DNA of 64,000 bases, from the NCBI RefSeq assembly GCF_050306235.1, contig NZ_JBLWFH010000008.1, forward strand, positions 1 to 64,000, given 5' to 3'. Below are positions 1-9,057 of the stretch, piece by piece. How positions within the stretch are numbered: the stretch's first letter is position 1; each line of letters starts with the position of its first letter. The notes under the pieces were generated by a model. It ran no database searches and had not been told where the DNA came from. It was given only the letters and a program-made list of their open reading frames with translations. This DNA comes from Glaciecola sp947496235. GTDB taxonomy: Bacteria > Pseudomonadota > Gammaproteobacteria > Enterobacterales > Alteromonadaceae. The position numbers and the translations under genes were made by a program.

Positions 1-83
1 TTCTTCCTAAAAATGTCCAAATAATCCTTGATCTGAAAAGGGAGTCCATATACACGATGACGATTCTTCGTAGTTAATTTCAT
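1..83 (-). CDS. Possible partial ORF running off the left edge
   Basis: Reading leftwards from an ATG at 83, an open frame of 27 codons reaches the window edge without a stop. The visible peptide is basic at the start (MKLTTKNRHR) and shows no motif that I recognise. No good ribosome binding site precedes the ATG. The rest of the gene, if there is one, lies outside the window, so this is only a candidate. Confidence 0.2.
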   Translation of the reverse strand, partial: MKLTTKNRHRVYGLPFQIKDYLDIFRK

Positions 84-320
84 TATGACAGCAATTTGTC
101 TATTTAAGCCTTCAGAGAGACTACTAACTTGTTCGCATTAAATAAATGCCTCTTCTTCTGAAAACTAGTGCTGGCAAAAGAATTTGTTATTTGTTACTAA
201 TATAGGAATCTGAAAAACGACCTGCTGGGTCGAGATTAAATCGTTAGATTTCACAATCTTAATGAGTGCTTTCCGTATTATCGCGGCTGCTGAACCCGAT
301 AATTATTAAAGGAAAGACAA
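84..320. other. Left-end intergenic stretch with a short inverted repeat
   Basis: This non-coding stretch lies between the left-edge ORF candidate and the first sure gene. Its only notable structure is an inverted repeat of ATTATCG (277-283) and CGATAAT (297-303) with a 13-base spacer. It ends just before the AGGAAAG ribosome binding site of the gene at 321. The repeat could be an operator or a leader hairpin; I see no RNA gene or complete promoter. Confidence 0.3.
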
Positions 321-539
321 ATGTGTAAAAATAGAAATAGAGCCTGGAGAAGGTTTAACGATAGAGTCAACAAAGGAAAAGGCAAGGGTTCAAACGAGCT
401 TAATAAGGCCGAAAAGAAATGGAAGCTATTGTATCTTCGTAAAAATAAATTAGCTCGAGCTAAGCAACTTGGATTCGACTATCCCATAAAAAGTAATAGA
501 CAACTTTTAGAACAGGAATTTCCTTCAGATGCAAAATAG
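321..539 (+). CDS. Small, very basic hypothetical protein
   Basis: This 72-residue protein is rich in Lys, Arg and Asn, especially over its first 50 residues (MCKNRNRAWRRFNDRVNKGK). It has no signal peptide or membrane segment, so it is probably cytosolic and could bind nucleic acid or ribosomes, though that is inference. The ATG follows a clear AGGAAAG ribosome binding site. Its last 11 bases overlap the start of the phosphatase gene at 529, which points to translational coupling and a shared function. I do not recognise the family. Confidence 0.7.
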   Translation: MCKNRNRAWRRFNDRVNKGKGKGSNELNKAEKKWKLLYLRKNKLARAKQLGFDYPIKSNRQLLEQEFPSDAK

Positions 540-876
540 TGTAAACCTACTATTTATCTGTAGTCGCAACCAATGGCGAAGCCCTACTGGTGAGGAAATC
601 TGGAGAAAACGCCCTGGTTTCAATTCTCGCTCGGCTGGTACAAGCCCAAATGCTAGAAAAACGGTCAGTCCAGCGGATATCCGCTGGGCTGACTATATAT
701 TCGTCATGGAAAAGAAGCATAAAAATAGGCTTTTGGCCGAATTCACTCGCCTATTGGATTATAAACCTTTATTTGTTTTGGATATTCCTGATGAGTACAA
801 ACTTATGGATCCAGAGTTAGTCGATGAGCTTGACAGCAAAGTTTCTGAAATTTTGGATCGAAAAACGCCCACTTAA
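529..876 (+). CDS. Short low-molecular-weight protein tyrosine phosphatase family protein
   Basis: This 115-residue protein carries the LMW-PTP phosphate-binding loop C-x5-R-S near the N-terminus (CSRNQWRS, with Cys11 as expected nucleophile and Arg17 binding phosphate). Classical LMW-PTPs are about 150 residues with a C-terminal DP(Y/F) acid loop. Here the protein is shorter, and an IPDEY segment near residue 86 may take that place. It belongs to the short family variant, which is usually annotated as a phosphatase without known substrate. The start overlaps the upstream small gene by 11 bases in a different frame. It is probably cytosolic. Confidence 0.8.
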   Translation: MQNSVNLLFICSRNQWRSPTGEEIWRKRPGFNSRSAGTSPNARKTVSPADIRWADYIFVMEKKHKNRLLAEFTRLLDYKPLFVLDIPDEYKLMDPELVDELDSKVSEILDRKTPT

Positions 877-1083
877 CACCACAAAGAAATACAAGAAGAC
901 ATTAAAACTAACCGCCAATCGGCGTAGCTAGGTACATATCTATTTAGTCCAAGCGATAAATTGTTCAGGTTGTGCGCATATCATGCCTTGCAAAAATATG
1001 TGGTCGCACAATAACCCCGAGATTGAAAACTGCACTACATAGTTAAGTGTTAGTCATAAAATATTTCTAAGTAAGACTATCAG

Positions 1084-2256
1084 TTACAGTTTTTCTTTTT
1101 GCGGAATAAAAGCAGCTTTAGGTGTAGCTAGCATCTGTTGCATCAGCAATTGAGCACTTAACTTCGCGATATGTGGAATTAACTTACGCTCAGTGTTATC
1201 ACCTAATTCATAAGTTACTGCGTGCACACCATAAGTATCTGCAATGTACTGTTTAAATACGCCACGTCCAGGGCTTGAACCTGGACGCTCACGCACGGTA
1301 AAAGAGCCTAACCTTTGATTTTTCAGGGCGGCTAACCATTGCTCAGAGAAGTCTTTCGGCACCAAACCATAATCAGTCGGCATAGTATAAAATATATCTT
1401 GTTGGGTAGAATGAAAATCCAATGCAAATACAACACGCTGTCCGTTGGTAAGCAATCCATTTATATACTGGCCAATTGCAGTTGTTTCAGGTTGAGTAAA
1501 TTTGCCCCAATCGCGATTTAAGTCTTTCCCGTTATTATTGTGACGCCAATTTCCGTTTGTTACGCCATCAGGATTTACCAGCGGCACAACTAGCAAATTA
1601 AAGCGCTCAAAAAATCTTTGGGTCAGTGGCTTAGTCTGTGCGAGCTTGTCTATAAATGCTTGCATTGCAATGGCACCAGTGACTTCAGGTGGATGCTGTC
1701 TGCCGATTACAATTAACCATTCGTTGTTAGTGTCTTGTTGAACAATCAGTCCATCAATAGGGCGTTGTTGGAATGATTTACCAATGTTAACTTTGGTGAA
1801 GCGTTGGGACGTTAGCACCGATTGCATCCATTCTTGGTAATCGTCCATGGTCAATAATTCTTGGCCCGAGACATAAACCTCTTGATCGGTAATATTCAGC
1901 GTCAGATGTAAATCAGCACCATCCATTTCAAAGTCAATAGTTTGCCAATGTTCACCATCAGTACTTATTTTGGGGACATAACGCTGGTTACTTTTAGGTG
2001 AATGAATCATTACCTCAATAGTGCTAGGAACCGTTTTAGCTGACACCTTAAAGGCGTACCAAGGGCTTGGATTAATAGGTTCATCTTCTGGTGTAGAGGT
2101 TACCATGAAGCGGTTATCGCCTAACTGCTTACAACTATCTAATTTTCCACCATCGAAATCTTTGGAGAATTGAATATTACCAAAATCACAGGCAAAGACT
2201 GGGGATGAGGCAATTAGAAAAAGTATAAGCAGAATCGGTGTTCGAATTAATTGCAT
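1084..2256 (-). CDS. Secreted M14-family zinc carboxypeptidase
   Basis: This 390-residue protein has a signal peptide (cleavage likely after residue 22), an N-terminal beta-sandwich as in cytosolic-carboxypeptidase-like M14 enzymes, and a C-terminal catalytic domain. Zinc ligands are visible as HPPE (His188, Glu191) and the His of DFHS (His282). An NRDW segment (Arg248) and Glu350 in TYELGDN match the substrate-binding and catalytic residues. It should remove C-terminal residues from peptides in the periplasm or outside. It is the last gene of a three-gene - strand run (transporter, SGNH protein, carboxypeptidase) with gaps of 16 and 28 bases, so it probably feeds amino acids or small acids to the transporter. 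Confidence 0.88.
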   Translation of the reverse strand: MQLIRTPILLILFLIASSPVFACDFGNIQFSKDFDGGKLDSCKQLGDNRFMVTSTPEDEPINPSPWYAFKVSAKTVPSTIEVMIHSPKSNQRYVPKISTDGEHWQTIDFEMDGADLHLTLNITDQEVYVSGQELLTMDDYQEWMQSVLTSQRFTKVNIGKSFQQRPIDGLIVQQDTNNEWLIVIGRQHPPEVTGAIAMQAFIDKLAQTKPLTQRFFERFNLLVVPLVNPDGVTNGNWRHNNNGKDLNRDWGKFTQPETTAIGQYINGLLTNGQRVVFALDFHSTQQDIFYTMPTDYGLVPKDFSEQWLAALKNQRLGSFTVRERPGSSPGRGVFKQYIADTYGVHAVTYELGDNTERKLIPHIAKLSAQLLMQQMLATPKAAFIPQKEKL

Positions 2257-2284
2257 GAAGTCTTTTTACCTTAATTGTTAACCT

Positions 2285-3121
2285 TTAATCATTGTGCTGG
2301 CGAAAATCACTTACAACTTGCCAACTTAACTTTTGTAGTGCCAATGCTTGTTCGGACGTTAAGCTCGAATGAAATATATTGCCTTCAGGGGATTTGTTAT
2401 ATAAAGCACCGTAAAACACACAAGCCGCCAAATATGTACCAGCTGCACTAGGATGTTTAAGTGTTTCACCATAGGCAATTTGTTTTTTACCATCAATTTC
2501 CGTCACTCCAGTAACATCAGGTACGAAAAGATTTATACTGGGCAAGGTTTTAGCTGCTTTATCAAATGCTAACCCTACAGGCACTAATAAAATGTTATTC
2601 CTTTGAGCGGCGTCTACATAGGCATTTTTTAATGACTCAGTCATTCCTGCGGTATCAGCATAAGACCAGGTCATAAATAAAATTGGTGACATGCCCTTTT
2701 CTTTTACTGTTTTAATCGCGGCATCTATTGCAGCCTGAAACTTTTTACGCTTATTTTTGCGAATGGGTTCATTGCTATGTCCTTGCAAGACCACAGCCTG
2801 CCAGCTGTCGTCTACTATCTGAAGATGCGCTTGTAACATGGGCAAATTTTCAAAAATATGCCCTCCGGACAGGGTTTGTAGTCTCAATCTATTTTCGCCG
2901 CGTTTCCATTCACCGGCAGCTCTTATCAAGCTGCCTAAATGATTATGAATGCCATTGTTATAAAAACTAAAACTGTTACCCACGAATAGTATCTTTTTAG
3001 GCGCAGGCTCAATTGGATCAACAACTGGATTTTGCGCTTTTTCAATTGCTTGTGTTGTGCAAGTAGTGACCATGAAACACAGGCTCGCAAAGATCAAAAT
3101 TAACTTAAAAATGTTCAACAT
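2285..3121 (-). CDS. SGNH-hydrolase-like (DUF4886-type) probable lipoprotein
   Basis: This 278-residue protein begins with a hydrophobic signal and a lipobox-like VTTC (Cys21). The mature part opens with ILFVGNSFSFYNN, where Ser50 sits in the nucleophile block of SGNH/GDSL enzymes. LQGHSNEP near 112-119 fits a later block, and KHPSAAGTY near 224 carries the likely catalytic His. Similar proteins occur in polysaccharide and glycoprotein utilisation loci as esterases, but no substrate can be read here. It sits between the DASS transporter and the M14 carboxypeptidase in one probable transcript. Confidence 0.7.
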   Translation of the reverse strand: MLNIFKLILIFASLCFMVTTCTTQAIEKAQNPVVDPIEPAPKKILFVGNSFSFYNNGIHNHLGSLIRAAGEWKRGENRLRLQTLSGGHIFENLPMLQAHLQIVDDSWQAVVLQGHSNEPIRKNKRKKFQAAIDAAIKTVKEKGMSPILFMTWSYADTAGMTESLKNAYVDAAQRNNILLVPVGLAFDKAAKTLPSINLFVPDVTGVTEIDGKKQIAYGETLKHPSAAGTYLAACVFYGALYNKSPEGNIFHSSLTSEQALALQKLSWQVVSDFRQHND

Positions 3122-3137
3122 CTATTTCCTTACATTG

Positions 3138-4616
3138 TTAGGGTAAAAAGATCATAGGTGCCAACCAAACCGACACTATAGTAAGTAACACCATACCCAC
3201 TAGATTGAGTACTACACCTGCTCTTACCATGTCTGGAATGGTGATAAGTCCAGAAGCAAATACAATGGCATTGGGTGGGGTAGCAACAGGTAACATAAAG
3301 GCACAACTGGCCGCCAAGGTAATTGGAATACATAGTAGTAAAGGCGATACATCTAGTTCTAAGGCAACGGCCGCGACTACAGGCAAAAATGTAGCTGCAG
3401 TAGCAACATTACTGGTCAGTTCGGTTAAAAATATCACTAAACCGGTAGCCGCAACAACTAACGCAAAGACACCAAAAGCACCTAATGGCATTAAGTTACT
3501 GCCCAACCAAAGTGCCAGTCCAGAACTAGATACAGCGGCAGCTAATGCTAGGCCACCACCGAATAAAATCAATACTCCCCAAGGAAGTCGTTGCACATTT
3601 TCCCAGACTAAAATCTGCTGTTGCTTTTTATCTCCGCTAGGTAATAAGAAAAGCAATAAAGCGGCTGTCATTACGATACCGGTATCGGAAAGAAAGTTAA
3701 TGTCTAACCAACTGGATAACGGGCGTCTGATGATCCAAAAAATGACCACTAGCACAAATACAATGGCTACTCGTTTTTCGGCTTTGCTCATGGGGCCAAG
3801 CTCTTCACTAAGCGCTTTAAGATGCAGTTTTACTTCTTGGTTAGCAGGAATGTTGACGCTAAAAACGTATTTAGTCAGTATTATCCAAGCTAGAGGTAAC
3901 ATGACTAAAATTACCGGTAAGCCCAGCATCATCCAACTGGCAAAGGAAATTTGGATGTTGTAGTTTTCTTCTAAAAATGCTGCGAGTAAAGCGTTCGGCG
4001 GTGTGCCTATTAGCGTTGCTAATCCACCTATGGTGGCGGCAAATGCAAGTCCAAGCAACATTGCAATTTGAAAGGATTTTACTTCTTTTTCGGGTAAGTC
4101 ACTGTTTTGCTCAGCAATCATATTCGCAACTGACATAGCAATGGGCATCAGCATCATTGTGGTGGAGGTATTTGTCATCCACATGGAAAGCAGCGCAGCT
4201 ACCAACATGAATCCACCGATTAAATAGCGACCATCGGTGCCAGTAATAGATAGTATAGCCAGTGCAATGCGCTTATGAAGCATCCAACGCTCTACTGCTA
4301 TTGCCAAGATAAAAGCGCCCAAAAATAAATAAATGATGGGGTTGGCGTAACTAGCTGTGGTATTCCCCATATTTTCAATACTAAGAAATGGAAACATGAC
4401 CACGGGTAAAAACGCGGTTACGGGCACTGGGACGGCTTCAGTGGCCCACCATACCGCCATCCATAAGCCGACAGCGGCAACTCGCCAAGAAGCGACTTCC
4501 ATCACTACTTGCGAGCCATCAAAAAACATCATCGCAGCAAATATCAAGGGCCCTAAAATTAGGCCAATATTCTGATAAGTCGCTCGCGCATGACGCGTGA
4601 GTAACGTATTTTGCAT
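3138..4616 (-). CDS. SLC13/DASS-family sodium-coupled anion symporter
   Basis: This 492-residue inner-membrane protein has about a dozen hydrophobic segments. The two hairpin motifs of the divalent anion:sodium symporter family are visible as TNTSTTMMLMP and TSNVATAATFLP. The family imports dicarboxylates, citrate or sulfate with sodium ions. It is the first gene of a run with the SGNH-like lipoprotein and the M14 peptidase and lies downstream of a TonB receptor, separated by a hairpin terminator. The likely job is uptake of an acidic product released in the periplasm; the substrate cannot be told. Confidence 0.9.
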   Translation of the reverse strand: MQNTLLTRHARATYQNIGLILGPLIFAAMMFFDGSQVVMEVASWRVAAVGLWMAVWWATEAVPVPVTAFLPVVMFPFLSIENMGNTTASYANPIIYLFLGAFILAIAVERWMLHKRIALAILSITGTDGRYLIGGFMLVAALLSMWMTNTSTTMMLMPIAMSVANMIAEQNSDLPEKEVKSFQIAMLLGLAFAATIGGLATLIGTPPNALLAAFLEENYNIQISFASWMMLGLPVILVMLPLAWIILTKYVFSVNIPANQEVKLHLKALSEELGPMSKAEKRVAIVFVLVVIFWIIRRPLSSWLDINFLSDTGIVMTAALLLFLLPSGDKKQQQILVWENVQRLPWGVLILFGGGLALAAAVSSSGLALWLGSNLMPLGAFGVFALVVAATGLVIFLTELTSNVATAATFLPVVAAVALELDVSPLLLCIPITLAASCAFMLPVATPPNAIVFASGLITIPDMVRAGVVLNLVGMVLLTIVSVWLAPMIFLP

Positions 4617-4646
4617 TATTTTGATCCTTGTTGTTTTACAAAAAAT

Positions 4647-4666
4647 GGGCCTGCAATAACAGGCCC
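4647..4666 (-). terminator. Intrinsic terminator after the TonB receptor gene
   Basis: A 7-bp perfect stem GGGCCTG/CAGGCCC with a 6-base loop is followed on the - strand by a run of T residues. It lies 18 bases past the receptor stop codon and would partly insulate the downstream symporter operon. Confidence 0.7.
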
Positions 4667-4684
4667 TGTAAAGAGATCATTTGT

Positions 4685-7684
4685 TTAGAAGCTAGCTCTT
4701 ACGTCTATGTAATAGCTACGACCGTAATCTTGGTGGGCATCGGAAAAATAACCAAAATAACGATCCGCCAAAGGCGCTCGTTCATCAGTTAAATTAACCA
4801 CACCAAAGCGAACACGAGTGGCCACATCGTTTACATCAAAACGATAGTCCAGGGTTGCATTAAAGGTGGTCATTGATGGAATGACATAACGGGTGCCATC
4901 GTCTAATGTTAGCGAGCTTTGATAGAAACTGCCTACTCGATTACCACTTAAAGACGCTCCCCAATCTTGATAGCGCCATGATACGCGAGCAGAATGGCGT
5001 TGCTCTTGATTACCGTCACGACCAATCAGATCAGCAAAACCGTCAACCGGTATGCTTGCTGGGATGAGACCACTTTCAGCAGCTTCAACAAGACGTGCAG
5101 CTTCGCCGCCTGCTTCCTGCTCAAACTTATCGAGGAAAGAACCGTTGTAGCTGAATTTGAAACGCCCGATATCAGTTTTAACATCGTAGTACACACCAAT
5201 ATCATAGCCAGCAAGTTTACGAGTATCTAAGTTAGCATAATTATCATCGATGAATTCTACTGCACCTGCTGGACAAATCCCTGCTGCTAAGTAGATAGCC
5301 GCTTCATCGTCAGCTGCCGTACCTCTAGATACTGCCGGGTTAAAGGTAGCACCATCACAACTTGCGGTTCCTGCCTCAAGTCTCAAAAGTAAGTCGAGAA
5401 CAGTGTGGTTTTCTTCGCCGAATAAGCCAATGGTGTTTTCTTTTTCGATAGACCAGTAATCGACAGTGATGGTCAAATCATCAATTGGCGCAAGCACAAT
5501 ACCTAAATTAGTATTGGTTGATTCTTCTGGAATCAGATTTTGACTACCTTGAGCTACACGTTGAGTCGAGTTGCTACAATCTAAGGTATCTTGATCAGGA
5601 TCACCGCCATTTTCCGCCGCATATAAACAGGTATAATCGGTTCTAGTATTGCTTCTAACTACAATGCTCTCATTTATGGTAATTAAGTTAGGTGCTCTAA
5701 ATGCCTCTGACCAAGAACCACGTAACAAGAACGCCTCATGAGGTTGCCAGCCAAAAGCAACTTTACCTACGGTAGTGTTACCCACATCAGAAAAATCTTC
5801 GTAACGAATTGCGGCTTGAACATCTAAGTTTTCAAGTACGGGTATTTGTAATTCAGCGAATAAGGAGATGACATCACGTTCACCACTACTATCCGGTGTT
5901 GGACTTGAATTTACAACGTCAGATACGAACGGATAGGTGTCACCTTCATAGTCTGTAAAAACGATAGTGCCATCTAAGCGTGGATCTCGATCATCTAAGA
6001 AGGATTCTTCGCGATACTCTGCGCCCGCTACAAAACCTACAGGACCGGCAGGAAGTTGGAAGATTTCTGGAGTAGAAATTTTGAAATCTAAGGTAGTCAA
6101 TTCAGTCTCATTTAAACGGACCACATCAACCAAGGCTCGTTCAATATTTGAATCAACGCCACCGCTAAACGGATTATAAGCTTCTGGGGTAGGATCAAAT
6201 AGTGCTTCAGCCATCAGAATGTTGGATACACGATTATGTGTTACATCGTCCTTAGTCGCTTTTGAATGGCTGAAGGCACCTTCCCAGTCCCAATCACCAA
6301 AATAGCCTCTAAAGCCTTGTAATATGCGGTAGGTATCACCATCGTTATCAACAATTCTTGGTAATTCAGCAAAGCGATAGTTATCAATAATTAGTTCTAA
6401 ACCTGAACATGGCACATCTGGAATAAGATCATCCGCTAATCTGTTAGGTGAACCGCAAGGGCCAAAGGGGTTATAATAATTTTCAGCGCCAACTCTTAAC
6501 TTTGACGCAGTGAAAGAGGCAGAAGGGTGGCGTCTCAAATTGGTTTTTGATTGATACCAAGAAAGTTCGGTGAAGCTTTCAACGCCATTTTCGAATTCGT
6601 GATTTACAAACAAGAAGATGTTCGCTCGTTCTAATTCAGAACTTAAGTCTCTATCTGCATTCAAATTTAAGCGGTAGGTCCCTTGACCGTCGATAGCGCC
6701 ACATGTGGTAGCATTTAGTACGTACTGACAGCGTTCATCACCTATGGGATAGGTCTCAAATTCACCTGAACTGTCGGTAAAAATATTACGTAGACCTGAA
6801 GACGTAGCACTTGACACCAAGTCAAACTGTCCAAACAAAGAGTTTGCGGTATCATTTCGAAAAGCGGTATCTCCAAACCAAGGCGAGTCTTCAGGTACAC
6901 GGTCCCTAAAGTCTGCATTGGCCCATCTTGGATCGTCTTGAGAATTTACGCGGTCACGCTGGTAATAATTGGCAAAGACACTGACGTTAGTTTTGCCGTC
7001 GTTAAAATCCTTACCCCACTCGACAGTTAATCTTTGAGTGTCTCTAGGAATGTTATCGTATTCAGTCCATCGACCAGACACGTTAAAGCCGACAAAGTCT
7101 GACTTGATAACATGATTTACTACGCCTGCTACCGCATCTGCACCATAAATCGCCGAAGCACCATCACGTAATACTTCTACTCTATCAAGACCTGTTACCG
7201 GAATTGTATTGACGTTCACTGAATTAACAGGAACAAAACTACCACCTACCTCTTCGGTTTGATAAGAAGCCGCATTAACCATGCGTCGACCGTTTAGAAG
7301 CACTAAAGTGTTTCCGGTACCCAAGTTTCGTAAATTATATGCGCCAACATCACCGCGAGCGGCATTTACGCCACCGGCAATGTTTTCAGCTTCACTAAAA
7401 AAGTTTTGACCGTTCTCTGGAATAAACTGTAAAAGATCATCTAGTGATTCAACGCCTAAATTTCCGATGTCTTCTGAGCCAATAACGGAAACCGCAAGTG
7501 CTTCTGATACTTGGGCATTTTTAATATTCGAACCAACAACTGAGATTTTCTCTACTTCTTCGTCTTCGTTGAGTTCTTGTTCTGTTATATCTTGGGCGTA
7601 AGCAGTACTGGTACAAGCAAAAGCGATGGCTAATGCGACTTTATTTAAGGTTCTATAATAAGTGTGTTTTAGACCTGTGTTCAT
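4685..7684 (-). CDS. TonB-dependent outer-membrane receptor (999 residues)
   Basis: A signal peptide ends near AYAQ (residue 30) and is followed by an acidic linker with a TonB-box-like EKISVVG. The plug domain spans about 60-200 with LNGRRM and the VEVLRDGASAIYGADA block, followed by a long beta-barrel ending in F. There is no N-terminal STN signalling domain, although the genes just upstream are an ECF sigma factor and a FecR stub. The length fits large peptide or oligosaccharide receptors of marine gammaproteobacteria. Context with a transporter and M14 peptidase favours peptides, but this is inference. A strong AGGAAGGA binding site precedes the ATG. Confidence 0.92.
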   Translation of the reverse strand: MNTGLKHTYYRTLNKVALAIAFACTSTAYAQDITEQELNEDEEVEKISVVGSNIKNAQVSEALAVSVIGSEDIGNLGVESLDDLLQFIPENGQNFFSEAENIAGGVNAARGDVGAYNLRNLGTGNTLVLLNGRRMVNAASYQTEEVGGSFVPVNSVNVNTIPVTGLDRVEVLRDGASAIYGADAVAGVVNHVIKSDFVGFNVSGRWTEYDNIPRDTQRLTVEWGKDFNDGKTNVSVFANYYQRDRVNSQDDPRWANADFRDRVPEDSPWFGDTAFRNDTANSLFGQFDLVSSATSSGLRNIFTDSSGEFETYPIGDERCQYVLNATTCGAIDGQGTYRLNLNADRDLSSELERANIFLFVNHEFENGVESFTELSWYQSKTNLRRHPSASFTASKLRVGAENYYNPFGPCGSPNRLADDLIPDVPCSGLELIIDNYRFAELPRIVDNDGDTYRILQGFRGYFGDWDWEGAFSHSKATKDDVTHNRVSNILMAEALFDPTPEAYNPFSGGVDSNIERALVDVVRLNETELTTLDFKISTPEIFQLPAGPVGFVAGAEYREESFLDDRDPRLDGTIVFTDYEGDTYPFVSDVVNSSPTPDSSGERDVISLFAELQIPVLENLDVQAAIRYEDFSDVGNTTVGKVAFGWQPHEAFLLRGSWSEAFRAPNLITINESIVVRSNTRTDYTCLYAAENGGDPDQDTLDCSNSTQRVAQGSQNLIPEESTNTNLGIVLAPIDDLTITVDYWSIEKENTIGLFGEENHTVLDLLLRLEAGTASCDGATFNPAVSRGTAADDEAAIYLAAGICPAGAVEFIDDNYANLDTRKLAGYDIGVYYDVKTDIGRFKFSYNGSFLDKFEQEAGGEAARLVEAAESGLIPASIPVDGFADLIGRDGNQEQRHSARVSWRYQDWGASLSGNRVGSFYQSSLTLDDGTRYVIPSMTTFNATLDYRFDVNDVATRVRFGVVNLTDERAPLADRYFGYFSDAHQDYGRSYYIDVRASF

Positions 7685-7777
7685 TGAGCGTCCTTCCTGT
7701 TTTTATTGTTCGCAACAGGTGTAACGCATGAAAAATGAAAATCCCCTATTAAAACGTAAAGAAATTTTGAAAAAAAA

Positions 7778-8203
7778 TTAAAAAGCGAAGAAAACGCCTA
7801 AAGTAATGATGGCTAACGCAGTGTTATAAACCCAAGTTGGCGCGCTTAATTCCTCATAGGTATTGGAAAACACTTGTGGGGCGATATCATTAGAAACAAG
7901 CACAGGTTGAGAAAAACTCTTGTGAGGAAATTGCACGACTTCGGTTCTGTCTATGAACTTCTCAAACTCGGACATAACCGCCGATTTTGCCCAAACTTCA
8001 GACATTTGATAAAACGCAGCTTGGTGCTTGGGGTTTCGGGATAGCCACTGATTAAAAGACTGTTGCATATGCTGGAAGTCGGCAGCACTTAAGCAGTTTT
8101 GCGCGAACTCTTCGTCAGAGCGATCCAGTTTTACTAGCCATTGGCTAGCTTGATCCAAGACGTCTTCGTCTATTTGATAACCCGTCCAGTCATTTAAATT
8201 CAT
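7778..8203 (-). CDS. FecR/PupR-type sigma regulator reduced to its N-terminal half
   Basis: This 141-residue protein has the DUF4880 cytosolic helical domain of FecR-type anti-sigma regulators (about 12-80, including FNQWLSRNPKHQAAFYQMSE) and ends with one membrane helix (about 124-141, ending GVFFAF). The usual periplasmic FecR domain of about 180 residues is absent. The stop is followed by 93 bases with no remnant of it before the receptor gene, so it looks like a defined short form rather than a fresh frameshift. It lies 2 bases after the sigma factor gene and should control it by contact at the inner membrane. Confidence 0.82.
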   Translation of the reverse strand: MNLNDWTGYQIDEDVLDQASQWLVKLDRSDEEFAQNCLSAADFQHMQQSFNQWLSRNPKHQAAFYQMSEVWAKSAVMSEFEKFIDRTEVVQFPHKSFSQPVLVSNDIAPQVFSNTYEELSAPTWVYNTALAIITLGVFFAF

Positions 8204-8205
8204 AT

Positions 8206-8781
8206 TTAGCCTGATACCACTTTTCTAACAAAACTTTTTTGTGCTTTTTTATCGACTACAAATTGGCGACATAGTTTCATGCCTTTAGCTAGGTGGTTCT
8301 CGACGGTTTTGACAGAAATTTGTAATTCATTAGCGATGTCATTATAAGATTTTCCATGAATCTTTCGCCGAACAAAAACCTCTCTGCAAATAGGGGGTAA
8401 ATGGTTAATTGCAGATAACATCAAGTTAGACATATCTTGTTTTATGACGGAAGTTTCAATCGACTCTATCATTTGTTCTTTTTGACTCAGATGTTGTTGA
8501 TATTTATGTCTGACTTCAAGATGACGGAGGCGGCTAATCGCAGTATTTTTAGCTATTCTAAATGCAAGCGGAATCAAGTTCTCAAGCTCAGCTTTGCAAC
8601 AACACTGGGAAAACTTGTCTTCAACTAGGGTGAAGATTTTTAATAAACTTTCTTGGGCAATTTCTTCCGCTTCCTGCTTGTTAGCACAGGTAGCTGTTAA
8701 CATTCTCACTAACCTAGGAAAGGTTTGATTGTGCAAATCGTTAAAGAGTTGCTCGTTACGTAGGCGGTATTCTATTTTCAT
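8206..8781 (-). CDS. ECF (FecI-like) RNA polymerase sigma factor
   Basis: This 191-residue protein has region 2 (about 18-90, with EAEEIAQESLLKIF) and region 4 (about 125-175, with LPPICREVFVRRKIHGKSY and the helix-turn-helix ISVKTVENHLAKGM). That is the size and layout of FecI-type sigma factors. It is the first gene of the sigma-FecR-receptor set and probably transcribes the receptor and the nutrient operon behind it. The trigger is unclear, because the receptor lacks the signalling domain that FecI/FecR systems normally use. Confidence 0.9.
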   Translation of the reverse strand: MKIEYRLRNEQLFNDLHNQTFPRLVRMLTATCANKQEAEEIAQESLLKIFTLVEDKFSQCCCKAELENLIPLAFRIAKNTAISRLRHLEVRHKYQQHLSQKEQMIESIETSVIKQDMSNLMLSAINHLPPICREVFVRRKIHGKSYNDIANELQISVKTVENHLAKGMKLCRQFVVDKKAQKSFVRKVVSG

Positions 8782-9057
8782 TTTTTTATACTTTTTGCTT
8801 TACAAAAATGATGTCTAACCCTGCCTTAGTGATTAGACTACTTATAATTTGTGTTATTAACTAATCATTAACATACTACAAAACTAATCTTAGCGCCCAG
8901 AAAAATTTTATTTAGCTGGGAAAAAATTAATGGCGAGTTTGGAGCTAGTGGATTGGCATACTTGATCTATGCGTCTTCGGAGTGTCATTATGGGACGTAG
9001 GAATATGCCTGCATAGATAGTAAAGTTAAGGCTAAATTTATGATTAGAGACAACTGA

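Noticed and set aside
918..925. ATCGGCGT near match to the candidate regulator site
   Set aside because: One mismatch, next to the M14 gene and far from the keto-sugar genes; kept only as a reminder of the background rate.
3205..3963. 252-codon open frame on the + strand
   Set aside because: It lies antisense to the DASS symporter, whose membrane segments and motifs are clear; the translated + strand product is low-complexity Ser/Thr/Lys and has no motif.
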